Of a stretch of DNA of 64,000 nt, positions 50,694 to 59,757 are shown piece by piece. The notes beneath the pieces were generated by a model that saw only the letters and a program-made list of their open reading frames with translations, was not told where the DNA came from and searched no databases. A program made the position numbers and the translations under genes. Source of the DNA: JAYOEY01 sp038120295 (GTDB lineage: Bacteria > Pseudomonadota > Alphaproteobacteria > MPNO01 > UBA2964); assembly GCA_038120295.1 (NCBI GenBank), contig JAYOLL010000013.1, positions 1-64,000 on the forward strand, given 5' to 3'. Each line of letters opens with the position of its first letter. The stretch's first letter is position 1.

Positions 50694-51854
50694 TTACTTT
50701 CTGGCGGCCATCTCCTTGAGCATCGCGGCGGCCAGGGCGTAACCGCCGCCGGCGCCGTCGATGAAGTGGATGTGATCGTCGCTCAGCGGCGATGGGACGA
50801 TGCAGGTCATCAGCGCGCTGTCCTGGCGGTGCAGCCCGTAATCGGCGATGCCATCGTCGTGCGCCTGCGCCAGGCGCGCTTCGATCTTCCGGCTGGTTTC
50901 GGGCGAACAGTCGATGGTCATCTTCAGCCCGTCGTCGAATTTCCGGAAGTCGGAGTTCATGGCAGTGATCCTACGGTAATGAACCGGGTCGAAATTTTTT
51001 AGCCGGGACCCGACCATTTCGAGCACGACCGGGATGAGCTGTTCAAACAGGATGGGCAGGTATCGAAAAAAGCGCGATTTGCCGCCGGCGGAGGCGCGCG
51101 TCTCCAGTTCCAGCCCGCGCGGCGGCCAGTCATAGCGCGGCCCGTCGTCGGTCAACGGACTTCCCCCGCCGGTTTCGCTCGCCAGAAGGTCGTGCAACTC
51201 GTGCATGAGAGTGCTGTATCGACCTGCCGGATACCCTTGCCGGCGCGACACCAGCAGAGAGAGGATTTCGCCGCGACGGGACTCTATGGGTTTCCAGCGG
51301 CAGGAGAGGCCGGACAGGTCGGGGTACGTTCCCGACGCCGATGGCGGTATGTCGTACGCGCCTTCCTTCATCCGCGCGTCGGCCCAGGCGATTCCGCCTC
51401 TATCGAACATGGCGTAGGCGACGTGCGGCGAAGGCGAATAGCGGGCGACCCGCACGTCCTGACCCGCGGTGCGGATGTCGGCGATCGGGACAAGCGCTGC
51501 GCGAAGCGACAGGCCGGTTTGTTCGGAGGCCCATGTGCGGCAGGCGGAAAGCGCAGCCGTTACTCTGTCCTGCCAGTCTCCCGGGATGGCGAAGGAGGCG
51601 CCGTCGCCTCCGAAAGCGAACGGAAACTGTGCGGTACGGTCCAGGTTCATCACCGCCGAGATGACGCTGGCGCCGACCGTGTTTACCGCCTTGTACCGGC
51701 CGGCGGCGAGCGCACCGGTCGAATCCACGATATCGGCGGCGCCCACGAGCCATCCATCCGGCAAGGGGCGATAATTGTCCGACGACGAGACCTCGCGGAA
51801 ATCGTCAAAAGGTTCGATTGACTCCAGAAACCGGCTACTGGCGTCATCCGTCAT
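50694..51854 (-). CDS. DUF3095-family protein
   Basis: A 386-residue protein resembling the DUF3095 family, which is of unknown function and distantly like nucleotide cyclases. Distinct stretches are WLVGAADIVDSTGALAAGRYK, FAFGGDGASFAIPG and RYSPSPHVAYAMFDRGGIAWAD. The D-x-V-x-S-T...GGDG pattern is like the metal- and nucleotide-binding strands of class III cyclases. Whether it makes a cyclic nucleotide is untested. Its stop-start spacing to the UbiD gene upstream on the same strand is 6 nt, so the two are probably co-transcribed. Confidence 0.75.
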   Translation of the reverse strand: MTDDASSRFLESIEPFDDFREVSSSDNYRPLPDGWLVGAADIVDSTGALAAGRYKAVNTVGASVISAVMNLDRTAQFPFAFGGDGASFAIPGDWQDRVTAALSACRTWASEQTGLSLRAALVPIADIRTAGQDVRVARYSPSPHVAYAMFDRGGIAWADARMKEGAYDIPPSASGTYPDLSGLSCRWKPIESRRGEILSLLVSRRQGYPAGRYSTLMHELHDLLASETGGGSPLTDDGPRYDWPPRGLELETRASAGGKSRFFRYLPILFEQLIPVVLEMVGSRLKNFDPVHYRRITAMNSDFRKFDDGLKMTIDCSPETSRKIEARLAQAHDDGIADYGLHRQDSALMTCIVPSPLSDDHIHFIDGAGGGYALAAAMLKEMAARK

Positions 51855-51860
51855 GGGAAG

Positions 51861-53420
51861 CTAGACGGCGTTGTTCGATCTGAGCGCGTACTCGCCTTCC
51901 CTGAGCCGCGTCAGAACGCCCTCGTTTCGAAGTTCTTCCAGCGCCGGCACAATGTCGCGTCCGTCCCGGGTGCCCAGGGCGGCCATCAGGTTTTCAAACG
52001 ATTTTGCTCCGTCTTCCAGTGCGGCCCTTACGCTGGTGAACCTCTCGCCCTCGACTGTCGGCGGCGCGGGCACCGTGAATTCGATCGCCTGGCGGCGGTC
52101 GGCGGCGATGGTCAGGTCGAATCCGGCCTTGGCGCCCGTTCGCGCACCGTATAGCGACGGGTCGAGCGGCAGGGTACGCATGCCGCCCTGAATGACAAGG
52201 TCGCGGTCCGGCTGGAAACGTGTTGCCATCGCCCATTCCATCTGGGCGTCGTCGAAAATGTCGATATCGTCGTCGACCACGAACACGTTCTTGACGTTGG
52301 CGAGACAGCCCATTGCCGCGGCGATGGCGTTGCGCGCTTCGCCGGGGACCCGCGCCCGCATGGAAATCCGCAAATTGAACATGCCTGCGCCCGCGGCGGT
52401 CGCATTTACCGCAACCGGCTCGCGGATCGCCGTCTGCAATGCGTTCCAGACCACGGATTCGCTCTTTAACGTGTTGAGAACGGCCGTATCGGTGCGGTCG
52501 ATCCTGGGTCCCGAAATGGTCGATGTCTGGAACAGGGCGTCGCGCCGCATGGTGATCGCGGTCAGGTGGAACACCGGATTCTTCTTCATGACGCCGTAAT
52601 AGCCGGCGAACTCGCCGAACGGGCCTTCGTCCTCAACATGGCCGCGCTCGTCGAGATAGCCCTCAAGCACGATTTCGGCGTCCGCCGGTACCAGCAGGTC
52701 GTTGGTGATGCATTTGACCAGCGGCAGGGTTGCGCCGCGCAGATTGGCGATGAGTCCCGTTTCGTCCACCGGCAAGCGCATGGTCGCGGCGACATGATCG
52801 ATCGGGTGCGAACCGAGCGCGAAGCTGATCGGAAGGGTTTCGCCGCGGCGCACTGCGGCTTCGTAAATCGCTTTGCAGTCGCTCGGCGCATTGAGGTCGA
52901 CGCCGGCCTCACGACGGCCCCGGATCATCATCCGGCGGCAGCCGACATTGGTCAGATTCGCATCGGCGTTGAAGGTAAAGTCGAGGGTCGAGGACAGATA
53001 CGGGCCGCCGTCCCTGCCATGCTGAAACGGGACCGGCAGTTTCAGGAAGTCGGCGTCGTCCCCGGTCCAGACAATATCGTGGATCGGCGCCTCTTCGGAC
53101 GGAACCTCGACGGTTCCCTGCGGCGTGCGCAGCCGCTTCATGATCTCCTGCAGCAGGTCGGGTTCGCGGACGCCGAAGGCATGCGCAAGGCGCGACCGGC
53201 TGGCCGCCAGGTTTCCGACGATCTCCGCCTGTTCCGGCCCGGCCTGCCGGAACAGGACGGCCTTGGCATTGCCGTCCATATGCGCTGTCAGGTCGGCCAG
53301 GTCGACCGGATCGTCGACGGTGTCGAGCTCTTCCTTGTCGAGCCCGGCTACAAAGGTGCGAAGGCGGAACGTCTCCGTATCCGCCTTCGTGTTTACCGGT
53401 TCCGAAACGCCTTCCGGCAT
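51861..53420 (-). CDS. UbiD-family decarboxylase (second copy)
   Basis: A 519-residue UbiD-superfamily protein distinct from the one at 38233-39837. It shows DIVWTGDDADFLKLPVPF, ALGSHPIDHVAATMRLP, DAEIVLEGYLDERGHVEDEG and GPFGEFAGYYG with the catalytic-Glu context. A prenylated FMN cofactor is expected. It follows the Bug/TctC-type binding-protein gene by 11 nt on the same strand and precedes a DUF3095 gene, giving a three-gene unit. The binding protein may capture the acid that this enzyme decarboxylates. Confidence 0.88.
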   Translation of the reverse strand: MPEGVSEPVNTKADTETFRLRTFVAGLDKEELDTVDDPVDLADLTAHMDGNAKAVLFRQAGPEQAEIVGNLAASRSRLAHAFGVREPDLLQEIMKRLRTPQGTVEVPSEEAPIHDIVWTGDDADFLKLPVPFQHGRDGGPYLSSTLDFTFNADANLTNVGCRRMMIRGRREAGVDLNAPSDCKAIYEAAVRRGETLPISFALGSHPIDHVAATMRLPVDETGLIANLRGATLPLVKCITNDLLVPADAEIVLEGYLDERGHVEDEGPFGEFAGYYGVMKKNPVFHLTAITMRRDALFQTSTISGPRIDRTDTAVLNTLKSESVVWNALQTAIREPVAVNATAAGAGMFNLRISMRARVPGEARNAIAAAMGCLANVKNVFVVDDDIDIFDDAQMEWAMATRFQPDRDLVIQGGMRTLPLDPSLYGARTGAKAGFDLTIAADRRQAIEFTVPAPPTVEGERFTSVRAALEDGAKSFENLMAALGTRDGRDIVPALEELRNEGVLTRLREGEYALRSNNAV

Positions 53421-53431
53421 AGTGCCTCCCG

Positions 53432-54484
53432 CTATTTCTTCTTGGGGGCCTCGCCCTTGCCGAGCTTGATCGCCTTCTTGAACCGAGCGACGACTTCCTT
53501 GTCGGTGCTCAGCCCGTCCGCCACGATCCTGTCGAGCGCGGCGCCCTTCACCGGGTTTACGACCTGGTTGCGCTTCTTGGCCTCGGCCAGGAAAGCCGGG
53601 TCGGCGACGGCCTTGTCGAACGCTGCCCGCAGCGCCTCGACGCGCGCCATCGGTACGCTCGGCGAGACGAAGAACCCGTGGCCGACCTTGCCGCCGGTCT
53701 GCAGGAAATTAAGCACCTGCTTCTGCTCGTACGTTTTCATCAGGTCTTCGGCATGAGGCACGCCTGTATCGTCCAGCTCCTTCTCGCGCGGACCCATATA
53801 GACGACATGGACGATCTTCTTGTCGCGAAGCCAGTGCGGCTTGGTGGTCTTGTAGCTGGCATAGAACGAGCTGCGGCCGTTGACCTCGCCCTTCTGCATT
53901 GCGTTGTTCTGCCTGTCGCCCCCGCGATAGCCCGAAATGATTTTCCATTTCGTACCCTGCACGTGGTTGATCCAGGCGGGAAACAGATAACCGCTCGACA
54001 GCTTGCTCGACGTAGCCGTGGTGATCTCGGTGGTTTTGAGCTGCTTGATGGTCTTGGCTGGAGAATCGTGCCAGACCGACAGGACCGACGCCATCGGGGT
54101 GATCGAGCCGATCCAGCGCAGCTTGGTGGAATCGTAGCCGACACCCGAACGCAGCATCGGCGATATGATCGACGGTGGCAGCACCACGCCGACGACCGTA
54201 CCGTCCTGTGCGGCCGCATTGACGATATACTTTACCGACCGCGCGCCGCCGGCGCCGGGCATGGCGGTCACCACCCAGGTCGGATCGCCCGGAATGTATT
54301 TTTCAATGTGGCGTCCAAGCAGCCGCGCAGCAAAAGAAAAGCCGCCGCCTGCGCCGCCGCCCGAAATGGCGGTGATCTTCTTGTCCTTGTAGAAATCAGC
54401 GATCTCGTCCGCCTGGGCCGGAGCGCCTGCGGCGACAGCGGTTGCCAGAAGGGTAAGGGCAAATGTTCTAAACTGAAATTTCAT
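53432..54484 (-). CDS. Bug/TctC-family periplasmic solute-binding protein
   Basis: A 350-residue exported protein with a signal peptide (about 1-25, ending AAGAPAQA). The mature start ADEIADFYKDKKITAISGGGAGGGFS has the Gly-rich strand-loop seen in Bug receptors, and VVTAMPGAGGARSVKYIVNAA is the family's ligand loop. Bug proteins bind carboxylic acids for tripartite tricarboxylate transporters. No tctA or tctB is nearby, so it may be an orphan receptor. It heads the UbiD and DUF3095 unit and is divergent from an MFS gene across 186 nt. Confidence 0.87.
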   Translation of the reverse strand: MKFQFRTFALTLLATAVAAGAPAQADEIADFYKDKKITAISGGGAGGGFSFAARLLGRHIEKYIPGDPTWVVTAMPGAGGARSVKYIVNAAAQDGTVVGVVLPPSIISPMLRSGVGYDSTKLRWIGSITPMASVLSVWHDSPAKTIKQLKTTEITTATSSKLSSGYLFPAWINHVQGTKWKIISGYRGGDRQNNAMQKGEVNGRSSFYASYKTTKPHWLRDKKIVHVVYMGPREKELDDTGVPHAEDLMKTYEQKQVLNFLQTGGKVGHGFFVSPSVPMARVEALRAAFDKAVADPAFLAEAKKRNQVVNPVKGAALDRIVADGLSTDKEVVARFKKAIKLGKGEAPKKK

Positions 54485-54670
54485 GGTCTCTTTCTCCCTG
54501 CTCGAAAATTCCCGTATTCAACGGTTTCATTCATTAGGCTTCAAACGGTATCACATAAGGCCGACGTGCCAAATCACCTCATTCCTTTACAGCGGTCTCG
54601 CCGTTTGAGCGAGCAATCGGGAATTGGTATGGGTGTCTGCCCGCTTTTTTCGCATTCTCATACATAGTCA

Positions 54671-55858
54671 ATGAAACTCGTCGTTCTTTCCGTCGTCACC
54701 ATGCTGATCCAGCAGGCCTTTGCCACCATGGCGCCGCTGGCGATCCCCCTGCTGGGACCGGTCGTGGTGAAGGTCTTTGACCTTAACCCCGGCTATATCG
54801 GCGGTCTGGCGGCGCTGACCTACGGGATCGGGATGGTGTCGGCGGTCGGTTCCGGCAGCGTGATCCGGAAGATCGGTCCGCTCAGGGTGGCGCAGCTTTC
54901 CCTGATCTTCTGCGCGGTGGGGCTGTGGATCGGCGCCACCGGTTCTATCGCCTCCATCCTGCTCGGCGTTCTGATCGTCGGGATCGGAATCGGCCCGTCG
55001 ACCCCGGCGAGTTCGCATATTCTTGCCCGGCTGTCTCCACCGGGTCTCGCGCCGCTGATTTTTTCGATCAAGCAGACCGGCGTGCCGCTCGGGGGGATAT
55101 TCGCGGGGACGCTTTTCCCCTACTGGCTCGGGCTGGTCGACTGGCAGGGTGCGCTGCTGATTGCCGGGACGATCTACTTCGTTTTCGCGCTGACGATCCA
55201 GCCCCTGCGCGCGACGCTCGACGACGACCGCGATCCCACAAGGCGGCTCACGCTGGGTGCGATGCTGGACAGCTTTCGTTTCGCCATGCGTCATCCCGTG
55301 CTGCGCGAGCTGGCGATCGCGCACTGCGTCTTCACAGGGTTGCAGATTACGTTCGGTACGTTCTTCGTGGTGTTTCTGACAGCGGGTCTGGGGTTCGATC
55401 TGGTCTTCGCCGGGTTCGCCTTTGCCTGCGGGCAGGGCGCCGGGTTTGTCGGTCGCATAGTGTGGGGCTGGGTGGCGAGTCGTTTTCTGTCTACCCGGCT
55501 CGTGCTCGCCCTGCTGGGCGTTTCGATGGCCGTGGCCGGTGCGGCGGTAGCGCTAATCGACGGCGACTGGTCGAAGGAAGCGATCATTGCCCTCAGTGTC
55601 GCGTTCGGCGTGACGGTCATCGGATTCCAGGGCGTTATGCTGGCCGAAGTGGCGCGCAATGCGCCGCCGGGCGGGGCCGGCGACGTTACCGGCGTCGCCG
55701 TGGTGTTCGCTTATGGCGGCATGGTGATCTTTCCCGGCATCGTCGGCGCAATCGTCGGGCTGACCGGCAGCTACGAGACAGGGTTCCTGCTGGTTGCCGC
55801 CGTCACCCTGCCGGTCGGGCTGCTTTTTTTTCGGCCTGCGCGGGCTCCTGCTCGCTAA
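54671..55858 (+). CDS. MFS transporter
   Basis: A 395-residue 12-helix carrier: VSAVGSGSVIRKIGPLRVAQ (motif A region), LARLSPPGLAPLIFSIKQTGVPLGG (helices 4-5, motif C-like) and FAFACGQGAGFVGRIVWGWVASR in the second half. Metabolite uptake or efflux cannot be told apart. Its position opposite the Bug/UbiD unit suggests organic-acid transport. Its last 56 nt overlap the convergent VOC gene. Confidence 0.88.
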   Translation: MKLVVLSVVTMLIQQAFATMAPLAIPLLGPVVVKVFDLNPGYIGGLAALTYGIGMVSAVGSGSVIRKIGPLRVAQLSLIFCAVGLWIGATGSIASILLGVLIVGIGIGPSTPASSHILARLSPPGLAPLIFSIKQTGVPLGGIFAGTLFPYWLGLVDWQGALLIAGTIYFVFALTIQPLRATLDDDRDPTRRLTLGAMLDSFRFAMRHPVLRELAIAHCVFTGLQITFGTFFVVFLTAGLGFDLVFAGFAFACGQGAGFVGRIVWGWVASRFLSTRLVLALLGVSMAVAGAAVALIDGDWSKEAIIALSVAFGVTVIGFQGVMLAEVARNAPPGGAGDVTGVAVVFAYGGMVIFPGIVGAIVGLTGSYETGFLLVAAVTLPVGLLFFRPARAPAR

Positions 55859-56651
55859 CCGCCAGCATGTTGTTCTCGAGATCCGCGAGGTAGTGCGCGG
55901 CGTAGGGCGTCGAGCGATCGAACAGGTCCAGCCGCGCCTTGCCTTCCGGGCCAACGCCGACGGGCGGCGGCGTCAGGGTCAGGTTGCGTTCGGTCATCGT
56001 CTTGTAATCGGTCTTGAACCCATCCAGGCTTTCGACCTTGAAAGCGATATGATCCGGGCCCGGCCGAGCAATCCCTGCTCCGGCGTACATCGTAATGTCC
56101 CACGGCATCAGGACGACCGTCATCCGCCCGTCGGTGACGTAGAAATTCTCGTCGCCTTCTTCCCGGTTGGCCATCTGCAGGCCAAGCACGTCGCAATAGA
56201 ACTCGGCGCATTTTTCGGGATGCAGCGTGCGAACCGCGTAATGCGTGATCCCGCGTTCCTGCTCCCACGCATCCTCGACATAAAGGTCTGTCCGGTTCTC
56301 CATATCGGCCTGCGACAGATCGAAGATATTACCGTCCGGATCGTGCGTGGTGATCCCGGCGAACGGGCGGTTGCTTGGCCGTTTAAGCCAGTTAATCTCG
56401 GGATATTTCCGGCTCATCCGCTCGAATACGGTCTCGGTGTCCTCGACCTCTACCCCGAAATGATCGAGCCCGCCCGCGCGGCCCGGCTTGCGCGGGTTGA
56501 TATTCAGACCGACATATCCGTCGCCGACCGTGATGGCGCTCATCTGATTTGCTTTGGGCGATGTTTTGAGATTGAACAGTACTTCGTAAAACCTGCTCAC
56601 CATGGCGTACTGATCGGAAATGATCGCAACGTGGTTGATCTTGGCGAACAT
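55803..56651 (-). CDS. VOC-superfamily protein, type I extradiol dioxygenase-like
   Basis: A 282-residue protein with four beta-alpha-beta modules: KINHVAIISDQYAM, GLDHFGVEVEDTET, GITHYAVRTLHPEKCAEFYC and GPDHIAFKVESLDG. This double VOC layout and length match catechol 2,3-dioxygenase-type enzymes, whose metal site uses two His and one Glu in the C-terminal half. His is present in both late modules. Glyoxalase- or resistance-type members are also possible. ATG 56651 follows GGGAG; a longer frame to 56762 was rejected. Its 3' end overlaps the convergent MFS gene. Confidence 0.85.
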   Translation of the reverse strand: MFAKINHVAIISDQYAMVSRFYEVLFNLKTSPKANQMSAITVGDGYVGLNINPRKPGRAGGLDHFGVEVEDTETVFERMSRKYPEINWLKRPSNRPFAGITTHDPDGNIFDLSQADMENRTDLYVEDAWEQERGITHYAVRTLHPEKCAEFYCDVLGLQMANREEGDENFYVTDGRMTVVLMPWDITMYAGAGIARPGPDHIAFKVESLDGFKTDYKTMTERNLTLTPPPVGVGPEGKARLDLFDRSTPYAAHYLADLENNMLAVSEQEPAQAEKKAARPAG

Positions 56652-56856
56652 CGGCGGTCTCCCGTTTCGGTCGGGAAGAATTATGGCACCGGTATCCCGG
56701 ATTGGAAACGGAGCAGGGGCGGCGTTCCGTTGCCTCGCAGGCCGCGCTAATGGCCGCCCCAATAGGCTGTGCGGGGGAGTTGTGATAGATTCCGGAAAAA
56801 TTTGAAATTCCGTGGCCCCTCAGGGATACAGACGAGCTGAAAGGAACTGGAACCAG

Positions 56857-57582
56857 ATGAGCGCTCTCGACGACGCGCGGCTTGAACTTGTCCGCGCCAA
56901 CCGGATTCTTGCCCATGAAGGCGTGGTCGACGCCTATGGCCATATCAGCGTCCGTCACCCGGACGATCCGGAAAAGTTCCTGCTGGCGCGTTCGCGTTCG
57001 CCGGAACTGGTCGAACCGGACGACATTCTCGAGTTCACGCTTGATGGCGAGCCGGTCGATCCCGACGGCCCGCAGCCCTATCTGGAAAGATTTATCCATG
57101 CCGCGGTGATGGCGGAACGACCCGAAATCAACTCGGTGATCCATAGCCATGCCGAAGAAGTCATCGCCTTCGGCATCACGAAGAAGCCGCTGCGGCCGGT
57201 CTATCATGTCGGCGCGCGGATGGGGCGGGAAGCCTCCTGGTGGGATATTCGGGGCAGTTTTGACGGCGGTGACCTGCTGGTGACCAACATGGAGCAGGGA
57301 CGCGACATGGCGCGGGCGCTGGGGTCGAACATCGTCGTGCTGATGCGCGGTCACGGGTTCAGCGCGGGAACGGAATCGATCTATTCCACGGTGTTCGCGG
57401 CGATTTATTGCCAGACCAACGCGCGCATCCTGACGTCCGCTCTCGGCATGGGAGACGATGTCATGTACCTGACCGATGAGGAGATCGACTCGCACCTTGC
57501 CGGCCGGGGAACTGTAGGCAGTGTCGGCCAGATCCGCGCCTGGGAATATTTCTGCCGTCGCGCCGGATGTATGGACCTCTGA
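56857..57582 (+). CDS. class II aldolase/adducin-family protein (second copy)
   Basis: A 241-residue zinc-aldolase fold: GHISVRHPDDPEKFLLARSR is the N-terminal loop, NSVIHSHAEEVIAFGI holds the H-x-H metal pair, and VVLMRGHGFSAGTESIYST supplies the third His. The ATG 56857 was chosen with AAAGGA upstream; an earlier start in frame lacks a site. It is followed after 13 nt by an FAD monooxygenase gene, so it opens a co-directional run to about 60831. It probably cleaves or decarboxylates a hydroxy-oxo acid; the substrate is unknown. Confidence 0.88.
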   Translation: MSALDDARLELVRANRILAHEGVVDAYGHISVRHPDDPEKFLLARSRSPELVEPDDILEFTLDGEPVDPDGPQPYLERFIHAAVMAERPEINSVIHSHAEEVIAFGITKKPLRPVYHVGARMGREASWWDIRGSFDGGDLLVTNMEQGRDMARALGSNIVVLMRGHGFSAGTESIYSTVFAAIYCQTNARILTSALGMGDDVMYLTDEEIDSHLAGRGTVGSVGQIRAWEYFCRRAGCMDL

Positions 57583-57595
57583 TCGGCGTATTCCG

Positions 57596-58792
57596 ATGGC
57601 TACACCTCATGTTCTGATCGCGGGCGCCGGAATCGGCGGGCTGACCGCCGCTCTTGCGATGCTCAAAGCCGGTATCGACGTCGACCTTTACGAACAGGCG
57701 CCGGAACTGACCGAGATCGGGGCAGGGTTCCAGATGTCGGCCAACGGGACGCGGGTGCTCTACCATCTCGGCATGGGAGAGGCGATCGACCGTATCGCGT
57801 GGCAGCCCGACGGAAAGGAAATCCGAATCTGGAACACCGGCCAGGCATGGAAGCTGTTCGATCTGGGCGCGGAATCGGTCGAGAGATACGGCTATCCCTA
57901 TCTGATGTTCCATCGCGGCGACCTGCATCTGGCGCTGGCCGATGCGGTTTGCGCGATCAAGCCCGACGCAATCCACCTGGGTGCGCCCTGCGCCGGGTGC
58001 GAGCAGGACGGGAATGGAGTCCGGCTCCTGCTTGACGGAGGAGAAACCGTTTCCGGCGACGTTCTGGTTGGCGCCGACGGGGTTCACTCCAATATCCGGC
58101 AGTCGATTTTCGGCGCCGATGAGCGCACCTTTTCCGGCCTGATCGCCTGGCGCGGCGTGATCGACAAGGAAAAGCTGCCCGACGAAATGACGCGTCCCGT
58201 CGGTGTGAACTGGGTCGGCCCGGGCGGCCATGTTGTGCACTACTTCGTCCGCCACGGCGACATGCTCAACATCGTCGGCATTCTGGAAAAGGATGACTGG
58301 CAGGTCGAAAGCTGGACCGCGCAGGGCACGCACGAGGAATGTCTCGCCGATTTCGAAGGCTGGCATCCGGCGATCCGGGAGACCTTTCGCCATATCGAAA
58401 TTCCCTTCAAATGGGCGCTGATGCGGCGCGAGCCCATGGCGCAATGGACCATCGGTCGTGTGACGCTGCTGGGCGATGCGTGCCATGCGATGGTGCCGAT
58501 GCTGGCGCAGGGCGCGGTCATGGCGATCGAGGACGGGATGGTGCTGGCGCGCTGTCTCCAAGCCTGGCCCGACGATCCGCAGACCGCGCTGGCCCGGTAC
58601 GAGGCCGCGCGGCTGGACCGGACGGCGCGCTGTATCCGGGGCTCCAACGAAAATGCCGACCGGTTTCATAATTCGCAACTCGCCGACCCGGCGGTCGCCG
58701 AACGCTATGTCGACGAGGAATGGCAGCCCGACCGGGTGCGCGAGCGATACGACTGGCTGTTTACCTACGATGCGACGTCGGTATCCGTCTGA
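57596..58792 (+). CDS. FAD-dependent monooxygenase (salicylate/6-hydroxynicotinate hydroxylase type)
   Basis: A 398-residue class A flavoprotein hydroxylase. The N-terminal dinucleotide fold is LIAGAGIGGLTAALAMLKAG, the DG motif is LVGADGVHSNIRQ, and the GD motif is LLGDACHAMVPMLAQGAVMAIED. NAD(P)H-dependent ring hydroxylation of an aromatic acid is expected, often with loss of CO2 in the salicylate hydroxylase group. The ATG 57596 gives the family-typical N-terminus; a longer frame was rejected. Together with the aldolase, EamA carrier and dehydrogenase it may form one catabolic unit. Confidence 0.92.
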   Translation: MATPHVLIAGAGIGGLTAALAMLKAGIDVDLYEQAPELTEIGAGFQMSANGTRVLYHLGMGEAIDRIAWQPDGKEIRIWNTGQAWKLFDLGAESVERYGYPYLMFHRGDLHLALADAVCAIKPDAIHLGAPCAGCEQDGNGVRLLLDGGETVSGDVLVGADGVHSNIRQSIFGADERTFSGLIAWRGVIDKEKLPDEMTRPVGVNWVGPGGHVVHYFVRHGDMLNIVGILEKDDWQVESWTAQGTHEECLADFEGWHPAIRETFRHIEIPFKWALMRREPMAQWTIGRVTLLGDACHAMVPMLAQGAVMAIEDGMVLARCLQAWPDDPQTALARYEAARLDRTARCIRGSNENADRFHNSQLADPAVAERYVDEEWQPDRVRERYDWLFTYDATSVSV

Positions 58793-58804
58793 CCGGCGCG
58801 TTCA

Positions 58805-59710
58805 TTGACGATTTCAGAACGTTTTTCGAGCCTGCCGCCCGCCCTTCGCGGCGGAGTATGGATGGTATCGGCGGCGCTCAGCTTTACGCTGATGACGACG
58901 CTGATCCGCGAGGTGGCGGTGGACATTCACCCCTTCCAGATCGGGTTTATGCGGGTTCTGGTGAACCTTATCCTGATCCTGCCTTTCGCGTTCCGGACCG
59001 GTCGGGCGATCTGGATGACGCCCAACCACAAGATCTACGCCTTTCGCGGCTTTACCGGGCTGGTGTTCGTATTGACCTATTTTCCCGGCGCGGCCCTGAT
59101 CCCGGTCTCCGACTCGCAGGCACTGGTCTTCACCTCGCCGCTGTTTCTGACCGCGATGGCTATCCTGTTTCTCGGCGAGCGTTATTCCAGCGCGCGCGGT
59201 ATGGCGCTGATCGCCGGTTTTTGCGGCGTGTTGATCATTCTTCGCCCCGGCTTCGACGAGGTGAATATCGGCGCAGTCCTTGTACTGATCGCGGCGGTGG
59301 CCAATGCTGCCAGCAACGCGACGGTCAAATACGCGACGCGGACCGATCATCCCGATACCGCCGTGTTCTACCTGATGCTCTGGGTGACGCCCGTGATGCT
59401 TGGGCCCGCACTCTGGGTCTGGAAGACGCCGACGCTCTACCAGCTCGGTCTGTTAATCGCGATCGGGTTCTTCGCAACCTGCAACCAGCGCTTTCTCGGC
59501 AGGTCCTTCGCGTCCGCCGACGCCACCGCTGTTCTGCCGTTCGATTTCGCCCGCCTGCCGTTCGCCGCCCTGATCGGCTGGATTGCGTTCTCCGAACTGC
59601 CCGATATCTGGGTGTGGGGCGGCGGCTTCGTCATCTTCGGCGCCTCCGTTCTGCTGGCAAGGCACGAATCGCGGAAGCGCCGCCTTGTACGGGACACACA
59701 GCGCAGATAG
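58805..59710 (+). CDS. EamA-family (DMT) transporter
   Basis: A 301-residue inner-membrane protein with ten predicted helices in two EamA repeats. GVWMVSAALSFTLMTTLIRE opens the first, and VNIGAVLVLIAAVANAASNATVKYA opens the second. The family moves amino acids and other metabolites. The frame starts at TTG 58805, with an ATG at 58862 as alternative start. It lies 12 nt after the monooxygenase gene. Confidence 0.85.
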   Translation: MTISERFSSLPPALRGGVWMVSAALSFTLMTTLIREVAVDIHPFQIGFMRVLVNLILILPFAFRTGRAIWMTPNHKIYAFRGFTGLVFVLTYFPGAALIPVSDSQALVFTSPLFLTAMAILFLGERYSSARGMALIAGFCGVLIILRPGFDEVNIGAVLVLIAAVANAASNATVKYATRTDHPDTAVFYLMLWVTPVMLGPALWVWKTPTLYQLGLLIAIGFFATCNQRFLGRSFASADATAVLPFDFARLPFAALIGWIAFSELPDIWVWGGGFVIFGASVLLARHESRKRRLVRDTQRR

Positions 59711-59757
59711 AGTGCCCCGCCCATACCAACCGACATCATCAGGCGAGTCCGATTATC

